Positions 26,201 to 34,046 of a stretch of 64,000 bases of DNA are shown here, in pieces. Source of the stretch: Flavobacterium suncheonense GH29-5 = DSM 17707 (lineage in GTDB: Bacteria; Bacteroidota; Bacteroidia; Flavobacteriales; Flavobacteriaceae); NCBI RefSeq assembly GCF_000430025.1, contig NZ_AUCZ01000008.1, forward strand, positions 1-64,000. Direction: 5' to 3'. The number at the start of each line of letters is the position of its first letter. Within the stretch, counting starts at the first letter, position 1. A program made the position numbers and the translations under genes. The notes below the pieces were generated by a model that was not told where the DNA came from, searched no databases, and was given only the letters and a program-made list of their open reading frames with translations.

Positions 26201-27513
26201 CTCCCTTCCGTTACGGTTAAAGGCGCATTGAAGCCGTTTCCGGCAGTGGCCACATCCCTAATTCCGGAATTCAGCAAACCACCGGCACCGATAAGTCCCG
26301 GATTGAGCAAATTATTGGCATTGTTGGAAGGCACATCAAAAGCGGTTCCGTTAAAAAAACCGGCGATTCCCTGATCGTGTACCCCAACGGTTTGCGGGGT
26401 AATATCGACTCCTTCGGCATTTGTTAACTGCCCTTCCCCTAAGTCCTGAATGGCGATGATGTTGCGCAGATTATTTTCCGTGGTATTAATCCGGTTTTGC
26501 TTGTTGGTTACCCAAACTTCAATCCTTGTGATCTGAACCCGACTATTGATTAACGGATAATTCTTCAGCGATTCGTCGTATTTGTTTCGGAAATACTGTG
26601 ACAGGAAAAAGTGACGGTCGGCATCGTAATCCAAAGCAAAGAAGTCGAACTCCTGAATGGTTCCTCCGCCCTGTGCCGTTACGGTTTTGGTTTGTGATTT
26701 CTGTTCGGAAAACACTCCAGTAATCGTTGTTTTTCCGAACTGAAACTGCGCTTTCACCCCGAATAAACTCTGTGCTCCGCGAATCAAGGAACTGTTTAAC
26801 GGCAAACTTACGTTTCCGACTTCAATCTTCCGGATGATGTCGTCTTCGGTTGGTGTATATTCTAATTTTATTAAATTCTGAAAAGCAAACGTAGACTGGG
26901 TATCATAATTCGCATTAACCGTAAGCCTTGTCCCTACTTTTCCCTGTAAACTCATGCTGATCCGCTGATCGAAATCGAAGGTAATCGAACGGCGGTTTCT
27001 CGGGGAAAAAGAAGGATTATCCTGTTTGGTATACCGCAAGCCCAAATCCATTTCTACGGATCCCTGTGGCTTTACATCGATGGTATTACTTCCGAAAATG
27101 CTTTCAAAGAAACTCGAATTTACGTAGTACCGCGGCAGCAAATCTTTTTTAGCCTCTTCAGCCCCTTCTTTTTTACCGTCCATCGCGCTTAACTTCTTCT
27201 GGAAATACTCACGCATCGACTCCCGCAACACCAGTTCCTCGTATTCTTCCGGTGTCATGATAATCGGGTAATTGATGTTAAACCCGTCGAAGGTTTTGGT
27301 GTAAATGTATCGGTTGGAAGCAGGATCATACGTGTAGGCCTCCACAATGCTTTTAGGATTATCCAATTCGATGTGCCCTAAATCTACTCCGGTTTTAACG
27401 GAATCCTGAACTTCCTCATCCACCTGAGCCTGAACAGTAATATTAAAGACCAACAACAATGTAAAACAAAGTTTTGCTGGTGAAAATAGTTCTTTAAAGT
27501 AGTGCGTTCTCAA
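20281..27513 (-). CDS. sprA: type IX secretion / gliding motility protein SprA (outer-membrane translocon)
   Basis: A 2410-residue giant outer-membrane protein, the size known for SprA, which forms the 36-strand pore of the type IX secretion system. A signal peptide ends near FNITVQAQ. The N-terminal half contains repeated motility-type segments with LRYTKQDNPSFSP and DFDQRISMSLQGKVG. The C-terminus is a long run of alternating beta strands ending in TLRYNFGN. An Ala/Pro/Lys-rich insert (about 1950-1975, PKAAPKPAQAPKPGQK) marks a linker. It exports gliding adhesins and sorting-domain proteins such as the choice-of-anchor L protein at the window start. It follows ruvA after 3 bases, so ruvA-sprA is one transcript. 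Confidence 0.96.
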   Translation of the reverse strand: MRTHYFKELFSPAKLCFTLLLVFNITVQAQVDEEVQDSVKTGVDLGHIELDNPKSIVEAYTYDPASNRYIYTKTFDGFNINYPIIMTPEEYEELVLRESMREYFQKKLSAMDGKKEGAEEAKKDLLPRYYVNSSFFESIFGSNTIDVKPQGSVEMDLGLRYTKQDNPSFSPRNRRSITFDFDQRISMSLQGKVGTRLTVNANYDTQSTFAFQNLIKLEYTPTEDDIIRKIEVGNVSLPLNSSLIRGAQSLFGVKAQFQFGKTTITGVFSEQKSQTKTVTAQGGGTIQEFDFFALDYDADRHFFLSQYFRNKYDESLKNYPLINSRVQITRIEVWVTNKQNRINTTENNLRNIIAIQDLGEGQLTNAEGVDITPQTVGVHDQGIAGFFNGTAFDVPSNNANNLLNPGLIGAGGLLNSGIRDVATAGNGFNAPLTVTEGRDYAKLENARKLSPNEFTYHPQLGYISLTQRLANDEVLAVAYQYTLGDQVYQVGEFGTDGVEATQVNGGLPNTQSLVLKMLKSSLNNIQEPVWNLMMKNIYQIPGAFQLSQEDFRMNIMYTDPSPLNYIQPFKDAAGNVPLQLPAGVAETPLLKVLNLDRLNYTNDPQEGGDGFFDFIPGLTVDTQNGRIIFTTVEPFGKHLFNKLKNPLNPAENYEGDPNSLADYNQNQKKYVYRSLYTKTQALALQESEKNKFQFKGRFKSTGGDGISIGAFNVPQGSVVVTAGGRVLVEGVDYTVDYQRGRVQILDPSLQASNTPIEVSLENNAVFGQQTRRFFGVNVEHKFNDKFLIGGTLLRMSERPFTQKSNYGQESVNNTIFGFNGNFSTEVPLFTRLVNKLPNVDTDVPSNLSLRGEFAYLMPGASKADQFNGEATVYIDDFEGSQTTIDMRSPQAWSLASTPRGYGGEIAEDDLSYGYRRSKLSWYTIDPVFYVDSQRPSGISAADLRSNRVRRIYSDELYPNTDIAQGQSTVVSTLDLTYYPQERGPYNFDPNYAATGTFANPQTNWGGIMRSITSTNFEQANVEYVQFWLMDPFYGQNPDDTTPITNTGKLVLNLGEISEDILKDGRKMYENGLPESGSTVPTYTSNWGKIPASQSLIYAFDANEGNRAVQDLGFNGLNDAEEAVKHPAYAGFSDPAADNYVYYLSASGNVLQRYRDYNGTEGNSPVGLSDSNRGSTTLPDVEDINRDNTMNTIDAYYKFEIPIEPNPVVGQNYVADIRVNDNVPISNGTTKVKWVLYKVPILEASSANVEGAISDFRSIRFMRMFLTGFQEEVTLRFGALDLVRGEWRRYLSSMDYNDSDVTDDNTGFDITSLSVQENASRSPIPYVSPPGVVREQLNNNNSIINQNEQSLSLRVYKKDNTLPDIGGLEPKDARAAFKNVSVDMRQFKKLRMFLHAEALEADPTGDRLANDEMVAFLRFGNDFTENFYQVEIPLKVTDLSARSAEEIWPAENEIELPLELLTKLKIMALQNTLPPDDDVNDGIQFANESFLGSSSSKLTLGIKGNPNFGLVRTLMVGVKNKNSADPIRGEVWFNELRMSDMDNKGGWAAIANMDTNFADFANVSATGRKSTIGFGSLEQGPNERSREDVFQYDVVTNVNLGKLLPKKWGITLPFNYAVGEEVITPKFDPYYQDIELQQILDVTQDEATKKNIENRAIDYTKRTSLNFIGVKKERAPEQKQRVYDPENLTLSYSFNEMQHHDFEIEDLVDQQVRTSADYAFTFKPKSVEPLKNNKFLKKSSYWKMLSDFNFSYLPTNISFSSTILRQYNRQKFRQVDVEGIGLSPLYRRNYFFNYQYGFNYNLTKSLRFNYTVATNNIVRNYFDENNMPIDDLTIWDDYFNIGDPNQHNQQLVMNYDLPINKIPALSFIKSTYTYTSDYNWQRATDAMSTIEENGTLYQLGNTIQNANSHKLNTAFSMDSFYRYIGLTAKKTPKAAPKPAQAPKPGQKVAQKQTNTATKDRSLFSERLIGIATSIKNIQVNYTENNGTVLPGYLPRIGFLGTSKPTLGFVLGSQEDVRYEAAKNGWLTNYPEFNQNFTQVKNKILDLTAQLEVVPDLKIDLTANRTMSNNYSEQYDVTDGIYNSRSPYEYGNFSMSTILIKTAFAQSDEKMSEAFNDFRENRLIVANRLATAKGIDLSNPANLDGEGYPIGFGKNSQQVLLPAFLAAYTGGDASSVKTGPFRDVPLPNWVIKYTGLMRYQWFKDKFKRFSLQHGYRSSYTLNSFRSNFQYTGEIDNFDAGGNYHAKTIIANVNLVEQFNPLIRVDFEMKNSMKILAEMKRDRALSLSFDNNLLTEVRGNEYIVGLGYRFKDVTINSSLADNPTGVIKSDLNLKADLSFRDSKTIVRYLDYENNQLGGGQNLWSIRFTADYSFSKNLTAIFYYDHTFTKAVISTSYPITNIRSGFTLRYNFGN

Positions 27514-27516
27514 GGA

Positions 27517-28098
27517 CTATAAGTTTTTTAAAGCTTGTTTAATAATCGTTTCCACGGAAGCATCCGGGTTCTCTTTCGCAATTTTATCGACCACTTTTTC
27601 CGCCGATTTACGGACAAATCCTAAAACTTCCAAAGCAGATAACGCTTCATCTTTGTTTGTATTGCTTTGTGAAACCGAAACCTCCTCCAAATTGTATATT
27701 TTCAGTACTTTATCTTTCAAATCCAGAATAATACGCTGGGCTGTTTTCGCGCCAATTCCTTTGATGGACTGCACGGTACCCACATCCCCGGAGGCAATGG
27801 CCTGAATAATCTGCTGCGGGGCAATAGACGACAGCATCGTACGGGCCGTGCTGGCTCCGACACCTGAAACGGACAACAGTAACTTAAAAAGTTCCCGTTC
27901 CGCTTTTTCCACGAATCCGAAAAGCGTATGTGCATCTTCTTTTACCTGAAGAAACGTAAACAGCTTGATGTGCTCCGAATCGGGCAACAGTGAAAAGGTA
28001 TGCAATGAGATATGGATTTGATACCCCACACCGTGGCAGTCTATCACTACTTCCGTAGGCATTTTTTCCACTAATTTTCCCTGAATATGTGCTATCAT
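27517..28098 (-). CDS. ruvA: Holliday junction branch migration protein RuvA
   Basis: A 193-residue protein with the three RuvA domains: an OB-fold (1-63, opening MIAHIQGKLVEK and DCHGVGYQIHIS), tandem helix-hairpin-helix motifs (about 70-140: LLSVSGVGASTARTML and IKGIGAKTAQRIILDLKDK) and the flexible C-terminal domain that contacts RuvB (about 150-193). RuvA tetramers bind Holliday junctions and load the RuvB motor, here encoded separately at 32654-33676. The ATG at 28098 gives the family start; an ATG at 28119 lies inside the promoter region and is rejected. Confidence 0.95.
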   Translation of the reverse strand: MIAHIQGKLVEKMPTEVVIDCHGVGYQIHISLHTFSLLPDSEHIKLFTFLQVKEDAHTLFGFVEKAERELFKLLLSVSGVGASTARTMLSSIAPQQIIQAIASGDVGTVQSIKGIGAKTAQRIILDLKDKVLKIYNLEEVSVSQSNTNKDEALSALEVLGFVRKSAEKVVDKIAKENPDASVETIIKQALKNL

Positions 28099-28116
28099 AC
28101 GTATGAATTCATCAAC

Positions 28117-28124
28117 CAAAAATA
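28117..28124 (-). promoter_or_regulatory. -7 element of ruvA-sprA operon, fused to maeB terminator tract
   Basis: TATTTTTG on minus, exact TAnnTTTG, 18 bases upstream of the ruvA ATG. It is the end of the T-rich tract of the preceding maeB terminator. No TTG at -33 spacing. Confidence 0.5.
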
Positions 28125-28186
28125 AGAAAAATCTTTTACGCTGATAATCAGAACGGATGAAGTCCCAATTTATCAGGTAAAAGATT
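28118..28186 (-). terminator. intrinsic terminator after maeB
   Basis: A long stem: AATCTTTTA (28130-28138) with TAAAAGATT (28178-28186) and CTGATAA (28141-28147) with TTATCAG (28170-28176), separated by a C-G pair and a bulge, with a 22-base loop. On minus it is followed by TTTTCTTATTTTT. It starts 9 bases after the maeB stop codon. Confidence 0.75.
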
Positions 28187-28194
28187 CATTTTTA

Positions 28195-30492
28195 TTATTT
28201 TTTCTCGGCTTGTTGTTTTAGTCTTTTTTCTTTCTCCTGTGCATCCACCACTGCTACGGCAGCCATGTTCACCATTTCTTCCACGCTGGCTCCCAACTGG
28301 AAAATGTGAACCGGTTTGTCCATTCCGAGCATAATTGGCCCAATAGAGGTGACTTTATTCAGTTCTTTAAGCATTTTATAGGTGATGTTCGCCGCATCCA
28401 GATTCGGGAACACTAAAGTATTTACTTTTTTATTGGCTATTTTGGAGAACGGAAATTTACTTGCCAGCATTTCCTGATTTAAGGCAAAATCGGTCTGAAT
28501 TTCTCCATCCACTATCAAGTCCGGATAATTTTCATGCAGAAAAGCTACTGCCTTTCTGATTTTCGTAGCGCTTTCATCAGACGACGAACCAAAATTCGAA
28601 AACGAAACCATCGCAATTACCGGTTCCATCCCGAACATGCGTACGGTTTTGGCAGTCATCAACGCAATTCGCGCCAAATCATCGGCTGAAGGATTAGGGT
28701 TGATGGCGGTGTCGGCTAAAAAGATCGGACCGCGTTTGGTCATCATCATGTTCGTAGTCGCAATCCGGGTTACACCCTGCTGTTTCGGAATTAACTCCAA
28801 CATGGGTTTTACCACCGTCGGATAACTTCTGGAATAACCGGTTACCAAGGCATCTGCTTCGCCTTCATTCACCATCATGGCGGCGAAATAATTGCGTTCG
28901 CGCATCCATTTTTGCGCATCCAGCAACGCGGTTCCTCTTCTTCTTCTGGATTCCCAATAGGCGTTGGCAAAACGGTTTCGGCGCTCTTCTTCGTCTTTGG
29001 TTTTCGGGTCGATAATGGCCACGTCTTCATCGAAACCGATTTCTGTTTTTAATTCTAAAATCGTTTCTTTATTGCCTAAAAGGATAGGTTCGCCAATCCC
29101 TTCTTCTTTTACAATCTGGGCAGCTTTCAGCACATCCAGATGATCGGCTTCCGCAAAAATCACTTTCTTAGGATCGGTTTTCGCGCGGTTGTGCAGCAAA
29201 CGAACCATCTTGTTATCAGAGCCCATGCGCTCCAGCAACTCGTCGCGGTATTTATCCCAATCGGTGATCGGCGCGGTGGCAACACCGGATTCCATAGCGG
29301 CTTTGGCTACGGCTGGCGGCACTTCGGCAATTAAACGCGGATCGAAAGGTTTAGGGATGATGTACTCGCGACCGAAAGTCAGTTTGGTTTCCCCGTAAGC
29401 AATATTTACCTGCTCCGGCACGGATTCCTTCGCTAAATTGGCTAAAGCCACTACGGCAGCTTTCTTCATTTCTTCGTTGATTTTCGTCGCACGAACGTCA
29501 AGCGCACCGCGGAAAATAAACGGGAATCCCAACACGTTGTTCACCTGGTTAGGATGGTCCGAACGTCCGGTAGCCATGATAATGTCTTTACGGGTAGCAA
29601 CGGCCAAATCGTAGTTGATTTCCGGTTTCGGGTTGGCCATGGCAAACACAATCGGATTGGCAGCCATTCCCATTAGCATATCGGGGGTTACAATGTCTCC
29701 GGAGGAAAGTCCGATGAACACGTCGGCACCTAACATGGCATCGGCCAACGAATCGTATTTTTTATCGGTAGCAAACTGACGCTGCATTTCCGAAATATTC
29801 GGATCGTCTTTGCGCAAAGCCCCTTTGCTGTTGAACATGACGATATTCTCTGTTTTCACCCCAAAGGAGACGTACAATTTCGCACAGGCAATCGCTGCAG
29901 AACCCGCTCCGGAAACCACTACTTTTACTTCTTCCATTTTTTTCTCGGCCAGTTCAACGGCGTTCAGTAAGGCGGCTGCGGAAATAATAGCGGTTCCGTG
30001 TTGGTCGTCGTGCATCACCGGAATGTTCAGCTCTTCGATTAAACGTCTTTCAATTTCGAAAGATTCCGGCGCTTTGATGTCTTCTAAGTTGATTCCTCCA
30101 AAAGTCGGCGCAATGTTTTTTACGGTTTCGATGAATTTGTCGATATCTTTCGTGTCTACCTCAATATCAAACACATCAATATCCGCAAAAATTTTAAACA
30201 GAAGGCCTTTTCCTTCCATTACCGGTTTTGAGGCTTCGGGACCGATATCGCCTAAACCCAAAACGGCCGTTCCGTTGGAGATTACAGCTACCAAATTTCC
30301 TTTGGCAGTATATTTATAAACGTTGTTAACGTCTTTTTCAATTTCTAAGCAAGGCTCGGCAACGCCCGGAGAATAGGCTAAGGCCAAATCTCTTTGGGTG
30401 GCATATTTTTTGGTGGGAACTACCTGAATTTTACCCGGAGTGGGTTTGGCATGATATAATAAGGCTTCTCTTCTTTTACTGTCTCTATGCAT
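28195..30492 (-). CDS. maeB: NADP-dependent malic enzyme with C-terminal phosphotransacetylase-like domain
   Basis: A 765-residue MaeB-type enzyme converting malate to pyruvate and CO2 with NADP reduction. Residues about 1-420 are the malic enzyme part: LAYSPGVAEPC, the catalytic region NLEDIKAPESFEIE, HDDQHGTAII and a Rossmann VVSGAGSAAIACAKLY. Residues about 430-750 match phosphate acetyltransferase (KVIFAEADHLDVLKAA, GYSRSYPTVVKPMLE, FPNLDAANITYKML); in MaeB this domain is regulatory, responding to acetyl-CoA, and usually lacks catalysis. A -7 box lies 22 bases before the ATG. Confidence 0.93.
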   Translation of the reverse strand: MHRDSKRREALLYHAKPTPGKIQVVPTKKYATQRDLALAYSPGVAEPCLEIEKDVNNVYKYTAKGNLVAVISNGTAVLGLGDIGPEASKPVMEGKGLLFKIFADIDVFDIEVDTKDIDKFIETVKNIAPTFGGINLEDIKAPESFEIERRLIEELNIPVMHDDQHGTAIISAAALLNAVELAEKKMEEVKVVVSGAGSAAIACAKLYVSFGVKTENIVMFNSKGALRKDDPNISEMQRQFATDKKYDSLADAMLGADVFIGLSSGDIVTPDMLMGMAANPIVFAMANPKPEINYDLAVATRKDIIMATGRSDHPNQVNNVLGFPFIFRGALDVRATKINEEMKKAAVVALANLAKESVPEQVNIAYGETKLTFGREYIIPKPFDPRLIAEVPPAVAKAAMESGVATAPITDWDKYRDELLERMGSDNKMVRLLHNRAKTDPKKVIFAEADHLDVLKAAQIVKEEGIGEPILLGNKETILELKTEIGFDEDVAIIDPKTKDEEERRNRFANAYWESRRRRGTALLDAQKWMRERNYFAAMMVNEGEADALVTGYSRSYPTVVKPMLELIPKQQGVTRIATTNMMMTKRGPIFLADTAINPNPSADDLARIALMTAKTVRMFGMEPVIAMVSFSNFGSSSDESATKIRKAVAFLHENYPDLIVDGEIQTDFALNQEMLASKFPFSKIANKKVNTLVFPNLDAANITYKMLKELNKVTSIGPIMLGMDKPVHIFQLGASVEEMVNMAAVAVVDAQEKEKRLKQQAEKK

Positions 30493-30514
30493 GGTTTGTT
30501 TGTTTACTAACTCA

Positions 30515-30522
30515 CAAATATA
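30515..30522 (-). promoter_or_regulatory. -7 element of maeB
   Basis: TATATTTG on minus, exact TAnnTTTG, 22 bases upstream of the maeB ATG. No TTG at the -33 position. Confidence 0.55.
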
Positions 30523-30645
30523 AGCCTATGCAGATAAAATGAGAAATTATTTTGACATTCTTTTAAAAAAACTCTTCCCGAAATCAGATTGGAAAGGCCG
30601 GATTGTCAAATCAGCAAAATCACCTTGTAAAACAAGTCTTTTTCT

Positions 30646-31533
30646 TTAGCCATAATTTTTGAAAGCAGATCGGATTTTACTGATAGTTACTACCCCTAAA
30701 ACCGTTACTGCACCCACTGTAATCCCGACAACTAATTCTGCCAAAACCGAAGGAACAGCCTCCGGAACAAGATGATGCAAAACATCAAGGTTATGGATGA
30801 AAATTCCGCCGGAAACCAAAAGCAAAGCAATCGTACCAATCACTGCCAAAGCCCTTATAACCAAAGGCAACGCTTTAATTAACACGCCTCCCAGAGCGGA
30901 TAAAAAATTGGCCTTTTCGGATTTTCGCATCAGATAAAAACCGGCATCGTCCATTCTTACAATCAGGGCAACAATCCCGTATACGCCAACAGTAGCCAAA
31001 AAGGAAACCACTGTTACGGTTAAAATTTGGGTTAATAGATTATGCTCTTTATCCAGAGTTGCTCCTAAAGCAATAATTATGATTTCCAGAGAAAGTATAA
31101 AATCGGTTTTGATGGCCGATTTCACTTTTGCCTTTTCGGAATGTTCGTCATTTTCATCCAATGTGCTTTCCGCAACCACTTGTGCTGCATTTTTGGCACG
31201 ATGAAAAAAATACTCAATGATTTTCTCTACGCCTTCATACGCCAAATAAAGTCCCCCTACAATTAACGCCATTTTTATAGCCGGCGGATACAACCAATTC
31301 AACAGAAAAACAGCCGGCAGAATGATCAGTTTATTAACGAAAGACCCTTTGGTAATGGCCCAAAGAACCGGAATCTCTCTTGAAGATAAAAATCCGGTGG
31401 CCTTCTCGGCGTTCACTGCTAAATCATCCCCTAAAATTCCCGCTGTTTTTTTAGTTGCTATTTTACTGGTCATGGCCACATCATCCATTAATGCAGCAAT
31501 ATCGTCCAGGATTGCAAAGATTCCCGATGCCAT
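30646..31533 (-). CDS. DUF808 family membrane protein (YedI-like)
   Basis: A 295-residue inner-membrane protein with a family-typical N-terminus: ASGIFAILDDIAALMDDVA, then KKTAGILGDDLAVNAEKATGF and EIPVLWAITKGSFVNK. Six or so hydrophobic segments follow, starting near residue 70. The family is widespread in proteobacteria and Bacteroidetes, with no known transport substrate. It stands alone with a full promoter at 31565-31594 that overlaps the end of queG. Downstream (30493-30645) lies the maeB promoter; no strong terminator is seen. Confidence 0.88.
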   Translation of the reverse strand: MASGIFAILDDIAALMDDVAMTSKIATKKTAGILGDDLAVNAEKATGFLSSREIPVLWAITKGSFVNKLIILPAVFLLNWLYPPAIKMALIVGGLYLAYEGVEKIIEYFFHRAKNAAQVVAESTLDENDEHSEKAKVKSAIKTDFILSLEIIIIALGATLDKEHNLLTQILTVTVVSFLATVGVYGIVALIVRMDDAGFYLMRKSEKANFLSALGGVLIKALPLVIRALAVIGTIALLLVSGGIFIHNLDVLHHLVPEAVPSVLAELVVGITVGAVTVLGVVTISKIRSAFKNYG

Positions 31534-31564
31534 ATTTCAAATTGTCTTATTAAATTGTTGGAGG

Positions 31565-31594
31565 CAAAACTACTTTAAAGTTTTGTTATTTCAA
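31565..31594 (-). promoter_or_regulatory. DUF808 gene promoter (TTG-19-TAGTTTTG)
   Basis: On minus, TTG (31594-31592), 19 bases, TAGTTTTG (31572-31565). Both boxes match. The -33 box overlaps the last codons of queG; the DUF808 ATG is 31 bases downstream of the -7 box. Confidence 0.7.
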
Positions 31595-32526
31595 TCCTTT
31601 TTTTCGCTCAAAAAATTGATATTGCGAAGCAGTCCGTCATATTTTGTTCGTTTCACTGCGGAATTTTTAAAGACTTTGCGAAAGGTTTCCTCAGTGATTT
31701 CTTCCCAGTCTTTTTTGGTAAACGAAAGCAGTTCCGGATTTGGGTCGAACAGCGGTTCGCTATGCGGTTTGGAAAAACGGTTCCACGGACAAACGTCCTG
31801 ACAGACATCGCAGCCAAACATCCAGTCCTCGAATTTGCCTTTCATTTCCATGGGAAGATTATCCTTAAGTTCGATGGTGAAATAGGAGATGCATTTGCTG
31901 CCGTCTACCACATAAGGTGCGACAATGGCCTCAGTCGGACAGGCGTCGAGGCAGGCGGTACAGTTGCCGCAATGATCGGTGGTGATGGTGTCGTATTCCA
32001 GATCCAGATCGACAATTAATTCGGCGATGAAGAAAAACGAACCGACTTGTTTGGATAGCAAATTACCGTTTTTACCCACCCAGCCTAAACCACTTTTCGC
32101 CGCCCAGGCCTTATCTAAAACCGGCGCGGAATCCACAAAGGCTCTTCCAGACACTTCGCCGATTTCGGTTTGAATGAATCGCAGCAAATCTTTGAGTTTG
32201 TCTTTGATGACAAAATGGTAATCCTGGCCGTAGGCGTATTTGGAGAGTTTATAGCTTTCCGGATTTTGGACTTCGGACGGATAATAGTTGAGCAACAGGG
32301 AAATGACACTTTTCGCACCGTCGACCAGTAACGTAGGATCAAGGCGCTTGTCGAAATGGTTTTCCATGTAATGCATCTCGCCCTGCATCCCTTTTTGCAG
32401 CCAGGCTTCCAAACGCGGGGCTTCGGCTTCCAAAAAACCGGCTTTGGAAATCCCGCAAGACAAAAACCCGAGGCGCTGGGCTTCGGATTTTATCATTTGG
32501 GTATATTTTGATGTAGTCGTGTTCAT
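31591..32526 (-). CDS. queG: epoxyqueuosine reductase
   Basis: A 311-residue enzyme of the last step of queuosine synthesis, reducing epoxyqueuosine in tRNA with cobalamin. The N-terminal cobalamin/reductase domain is seen in [12 protein letters not shown] and the [22 protein letters not shown] stretch, here split as [11 protein letters not shown] and SGLGWVGKN. Two 4Fe-4S clusters are bound by [12 protein letters not shown] and [11 protein letters not shown]. The length fits the shorter QueG form, without the HEAT-repeat tail of some homologues. It is isolated in a minus-strand group; an unusual repeat-like stretch lies between it and ruvB. Confidence 0.95.
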   Translation of the reverse strand: MNTTTSKYTQMIKSEAQRLGFLSCGISKAGFLEAEAPRLEAWLQKGMQGEMHYMENHFDKRLDPTLLVDGAKSVISLLLNYYPSEVQNPESYKLSKYAYGQDYHFVIKDKLKDLLRFIQTEIGEVSGRAFVDSAPVLDKAWAAKSGLGWVGKNGNLLSKQVGSFFFIAELIVDLDLEYDTITTDHCGNCTACLDACPTEAIVAPYVVDGSKCISYFTIELKDNLPMEMKGKFEDWMFGCDVCQDVCPWNRFSKPHSEPLFDPNPELLSFTKKDWEEITEETFRKVFKNSAVKRTKYDGLLRNINFLSEKKD

Positions 32527-32574
32527 GGTTGCATTAGGGATTATCTGCGATCAGTTCACTTCGTTCGGATGAGC

Positions 32575-32653
32575 AATTGTCTGAGCTCTTTTTTGGCGGA
32601 ACTTTGCGAAGCTGAAAAAAGCGAGTGTGAAAGCCCGGCCCGAAGGGAATGTC
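32575..32653. repeat. possible Flavobacterium intergenic repeat element
   Basis: The ruvB-queG gap has a higher-GC stretch unlike the other A/T-rich gaps here. It includes GAAAGCCCGGCCCGAAGG, AAGCGAGTG and a short mirrored part (AACTTTGCGAAG near GCTGAAAAAAGC). From general familiarity, similar GCGAGT..GAAAGCCCGGCCCGAAGGG strings recur between genes in Flavobacterium genomes. Only one copy is in the window, so the repeat status cannot be shown from this sequence. Confidence 0.4.
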
Positions 32654-33676
32654 CTAAAACAATCCGCCCTGAATATTGGTTCGGATTTTCCCTAAATGTT
32701 TATAGGCTTTCTCGGTTACTTCCCGTCCTCTCGGTGTACGGATGATGAAGCCTTCCTGAATTAAAAACGGCTCGTACACTTCCTCGATGGTTTCACCGCT
32801 TTCCGAAACGGCTGTGGCCAACGTGGTTAACCCTACCGGGCCGCCTTTGAATTTATCGATGATGGTCGTCAGGATTTTGTTGTCCATTTCGTCCAGTCCG
32901 TGAGCATCTACGTTTAAGGCTTTTAAGGCAAAACGGGCAATTTCAATGTCGATTTTCCCGTTCCCTTTGATTTGCGCAAAATCGCGAACCCGGCGTAAAA
33001 GCGCATTGGCAATACGCGGTGTTCCCCGGCTGCGACCGGCAATTTCGATGGCCGCTTCCATGGAAATCGGAACGTTTAGGATGGAAGAACTTCGTTGTAC
33101 AATTGTCGTTAACAATTCCGTGTTATAGTATTGTAATCGGCTTTGAATGCCGAAGCGGGCTCGCATCGGTGCGGTTAACAATCCGGAACGAGTTGTAGCT
33201 CCTACTAACGTAAACGGATTCAGGTTAATTTGTACGGTACGCGCGTTGGGACCGCTCTCGATCATGATGTCAATCTTGAAATCTTCCATCGCAGAATAGA
33301 GGTATTCTTCCACAATCGGACTCAGACGGTGAATCTCGTCGATAAACAACACATCACGCTCGTCCAGATTCGTAAGCAGTCCGGCCAAATCACCGGGTTT
33401 GTCCAACACGGGACCTGACGTGATTTTGATGCCCACGCCAAGCTCGTTCGCTAAAATATTGGCCAACGTGGTTTTTCCTAATCCGGGCGGTCCGTGAAAC
33501 AAGGTGTGATCCAAAGCATCGCCGCGCAGATTGGCTGCTTCTACGAATACTTTCAGATTTTCCAACACCTGATCCTGACCGGTAAAGTCGTCAAAACTTA
33601 ACGGGCGCAGGGCTTTTTCGATATCGATTTCCTGAGGACTAAAACGCTCTTTGTTGGGATTCAGATTTTCATTCAT
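32654..33676 (-). CDS. ruvB: Holliday junction branch migration helicase RuvB
   Basis: A 340-residue AAA+ motor. Walker A is [12 protein letters not shown], Walker B is [11 protein letters not shown], sensor 1 is [12 protein letters not shown] and the arginine-finger region is [10 protein letters not shown]. The C-terminal winged-helix domain ends in [16 protein letters not shown]. Rings of RuvB pull DNA through the RuvA-bound junction. A TATCTTTG box lies 5 bases before the ATG, implying a very short leader. RuvA is encoded 5 kb away with sprA, so ruvA and ruvB are unlinked here. Confidence 0.96.
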   Translation of the reverse strand: MNENLNPNKERFSPQEIDIEKALRPLSFDDFTGQDQVLENLKVFVEAANLRGDALDHTLFHGPPGLGKTTLANILANELGVGIKITSGPVLDKPGDLAGLLTNLDERDVLFIDEIHRLSPIVEEYLYSAMEDFKIDIMIESGPNARTVQINLNPFTLVGATTRSGLLTAPMRARFGIQSRLQYYNTELLTTIVQRSSSILNVPISMEAAIEIAGRSRGTPRIANALLRRVRDFAQIKGNGKIDIEIARFALKALNVDAHGLDEMDNKILTTIIDKFKGGPVGLTTLATAVSESGETIEEVYEPFLIQEGFIIRTPRGREVTEKAYKHLGKIRTNIQGGLF

Positions 33677-33680
33677 AGGA

Positions 33681-33688
33681 CAAAGATA
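33681..33688 (-). promoter_or_regulatory. -7 element of ruvB (short or absent leader)
   Basis: TATCTTTG on minus, exact TAnnTTTG, just 4 bases before the ruvB ATG. With a start point 5-7 bases downstream, the mRNA would begin at or next to the start codon. No TTG at -33 spacing. Confidence 0.45.
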
Positions 33689-33740
33689 ACAAGAAAGTAA
33701 TCAGTTTGCAGTGTCCGGCCGGCAGATTCTAAACTGAGCC

Positions 33741-34046
33741 TTAAACGTGAAAACCGGGCGCGAGAATTTCAGCCCATTCGGGATGCCGTTTCAGATAGGC
33801 CGCTACGAACGGACACAAAGGCGCCAAGGTAAATCCGTTTTCTTTGATCCATTCCAGCGTTCGGGATACGATGGCCGAGCCCACACCTTTTCCCTCCAGT
33901 TCGGACGGCACTTCGGTATGAGTTAAAAAAACAATGTTGTCTTTGTTCTGGATGTATTCAATAAAAGCGACTGAATTTTCCACTTCCAGCTCGAAACGTT
34001 TCCGGTCTTCGTTATGAATGAGCACCGTGTTTTGTAAGTTATGCAT
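33741..34046 (-). CDS. GNAT-like N-acetyltransferase domain protein (YjdJ type)
   Basis: A 101-residue single-domain protein of the short GNAT type: VAFIEYIQNKDNIVFLTHTEVP, split here for length as VAFIEYI and IVFLTHTEVP, the acetyl-CoA loop ELEGKGVGSAIVSRTLEW (Q/RxxGxG/A equivalent), and the closing PLCPFVAAYLKRHPEW. The conserved Cys in LCPFV is typical of this subfamily. Substrate unknown. The start at 34046 overlaps the stop of the upstream YjdI-like gene by 8 bases. E. coli has the same yjdI-yjdJ pairing, so the two products probably work together. Confidence 0.88.
   Translation of the reverse strand: MHNLQNTVLIHNEDRKRFELEVENSVAFIEYIQNKDNIVFLTHTEVPSELEGKGVGSAIVSRTLEWIKENGFTLAPLCPFVAAYLKRHPEWAEILAPGFHV

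Noticed and set aside
29810..30319. 169-codon plus-strand ORF opposite maeB
   Set aside because: Shadow of the malic enzyme gene, with no homology pattern.
30607..30645. CTTG-TTTTA-CAAG inverted repeat after the DUF808 gene as a terminator
   Set aside because: Only a 4-bp stem without a T run; too weak to call.
32527..32574. Part of the queG upstream gap considered as a gene or tRNA-like fold
   Set aside because: No ORF, no cloverleaf, and only weak complementarity.
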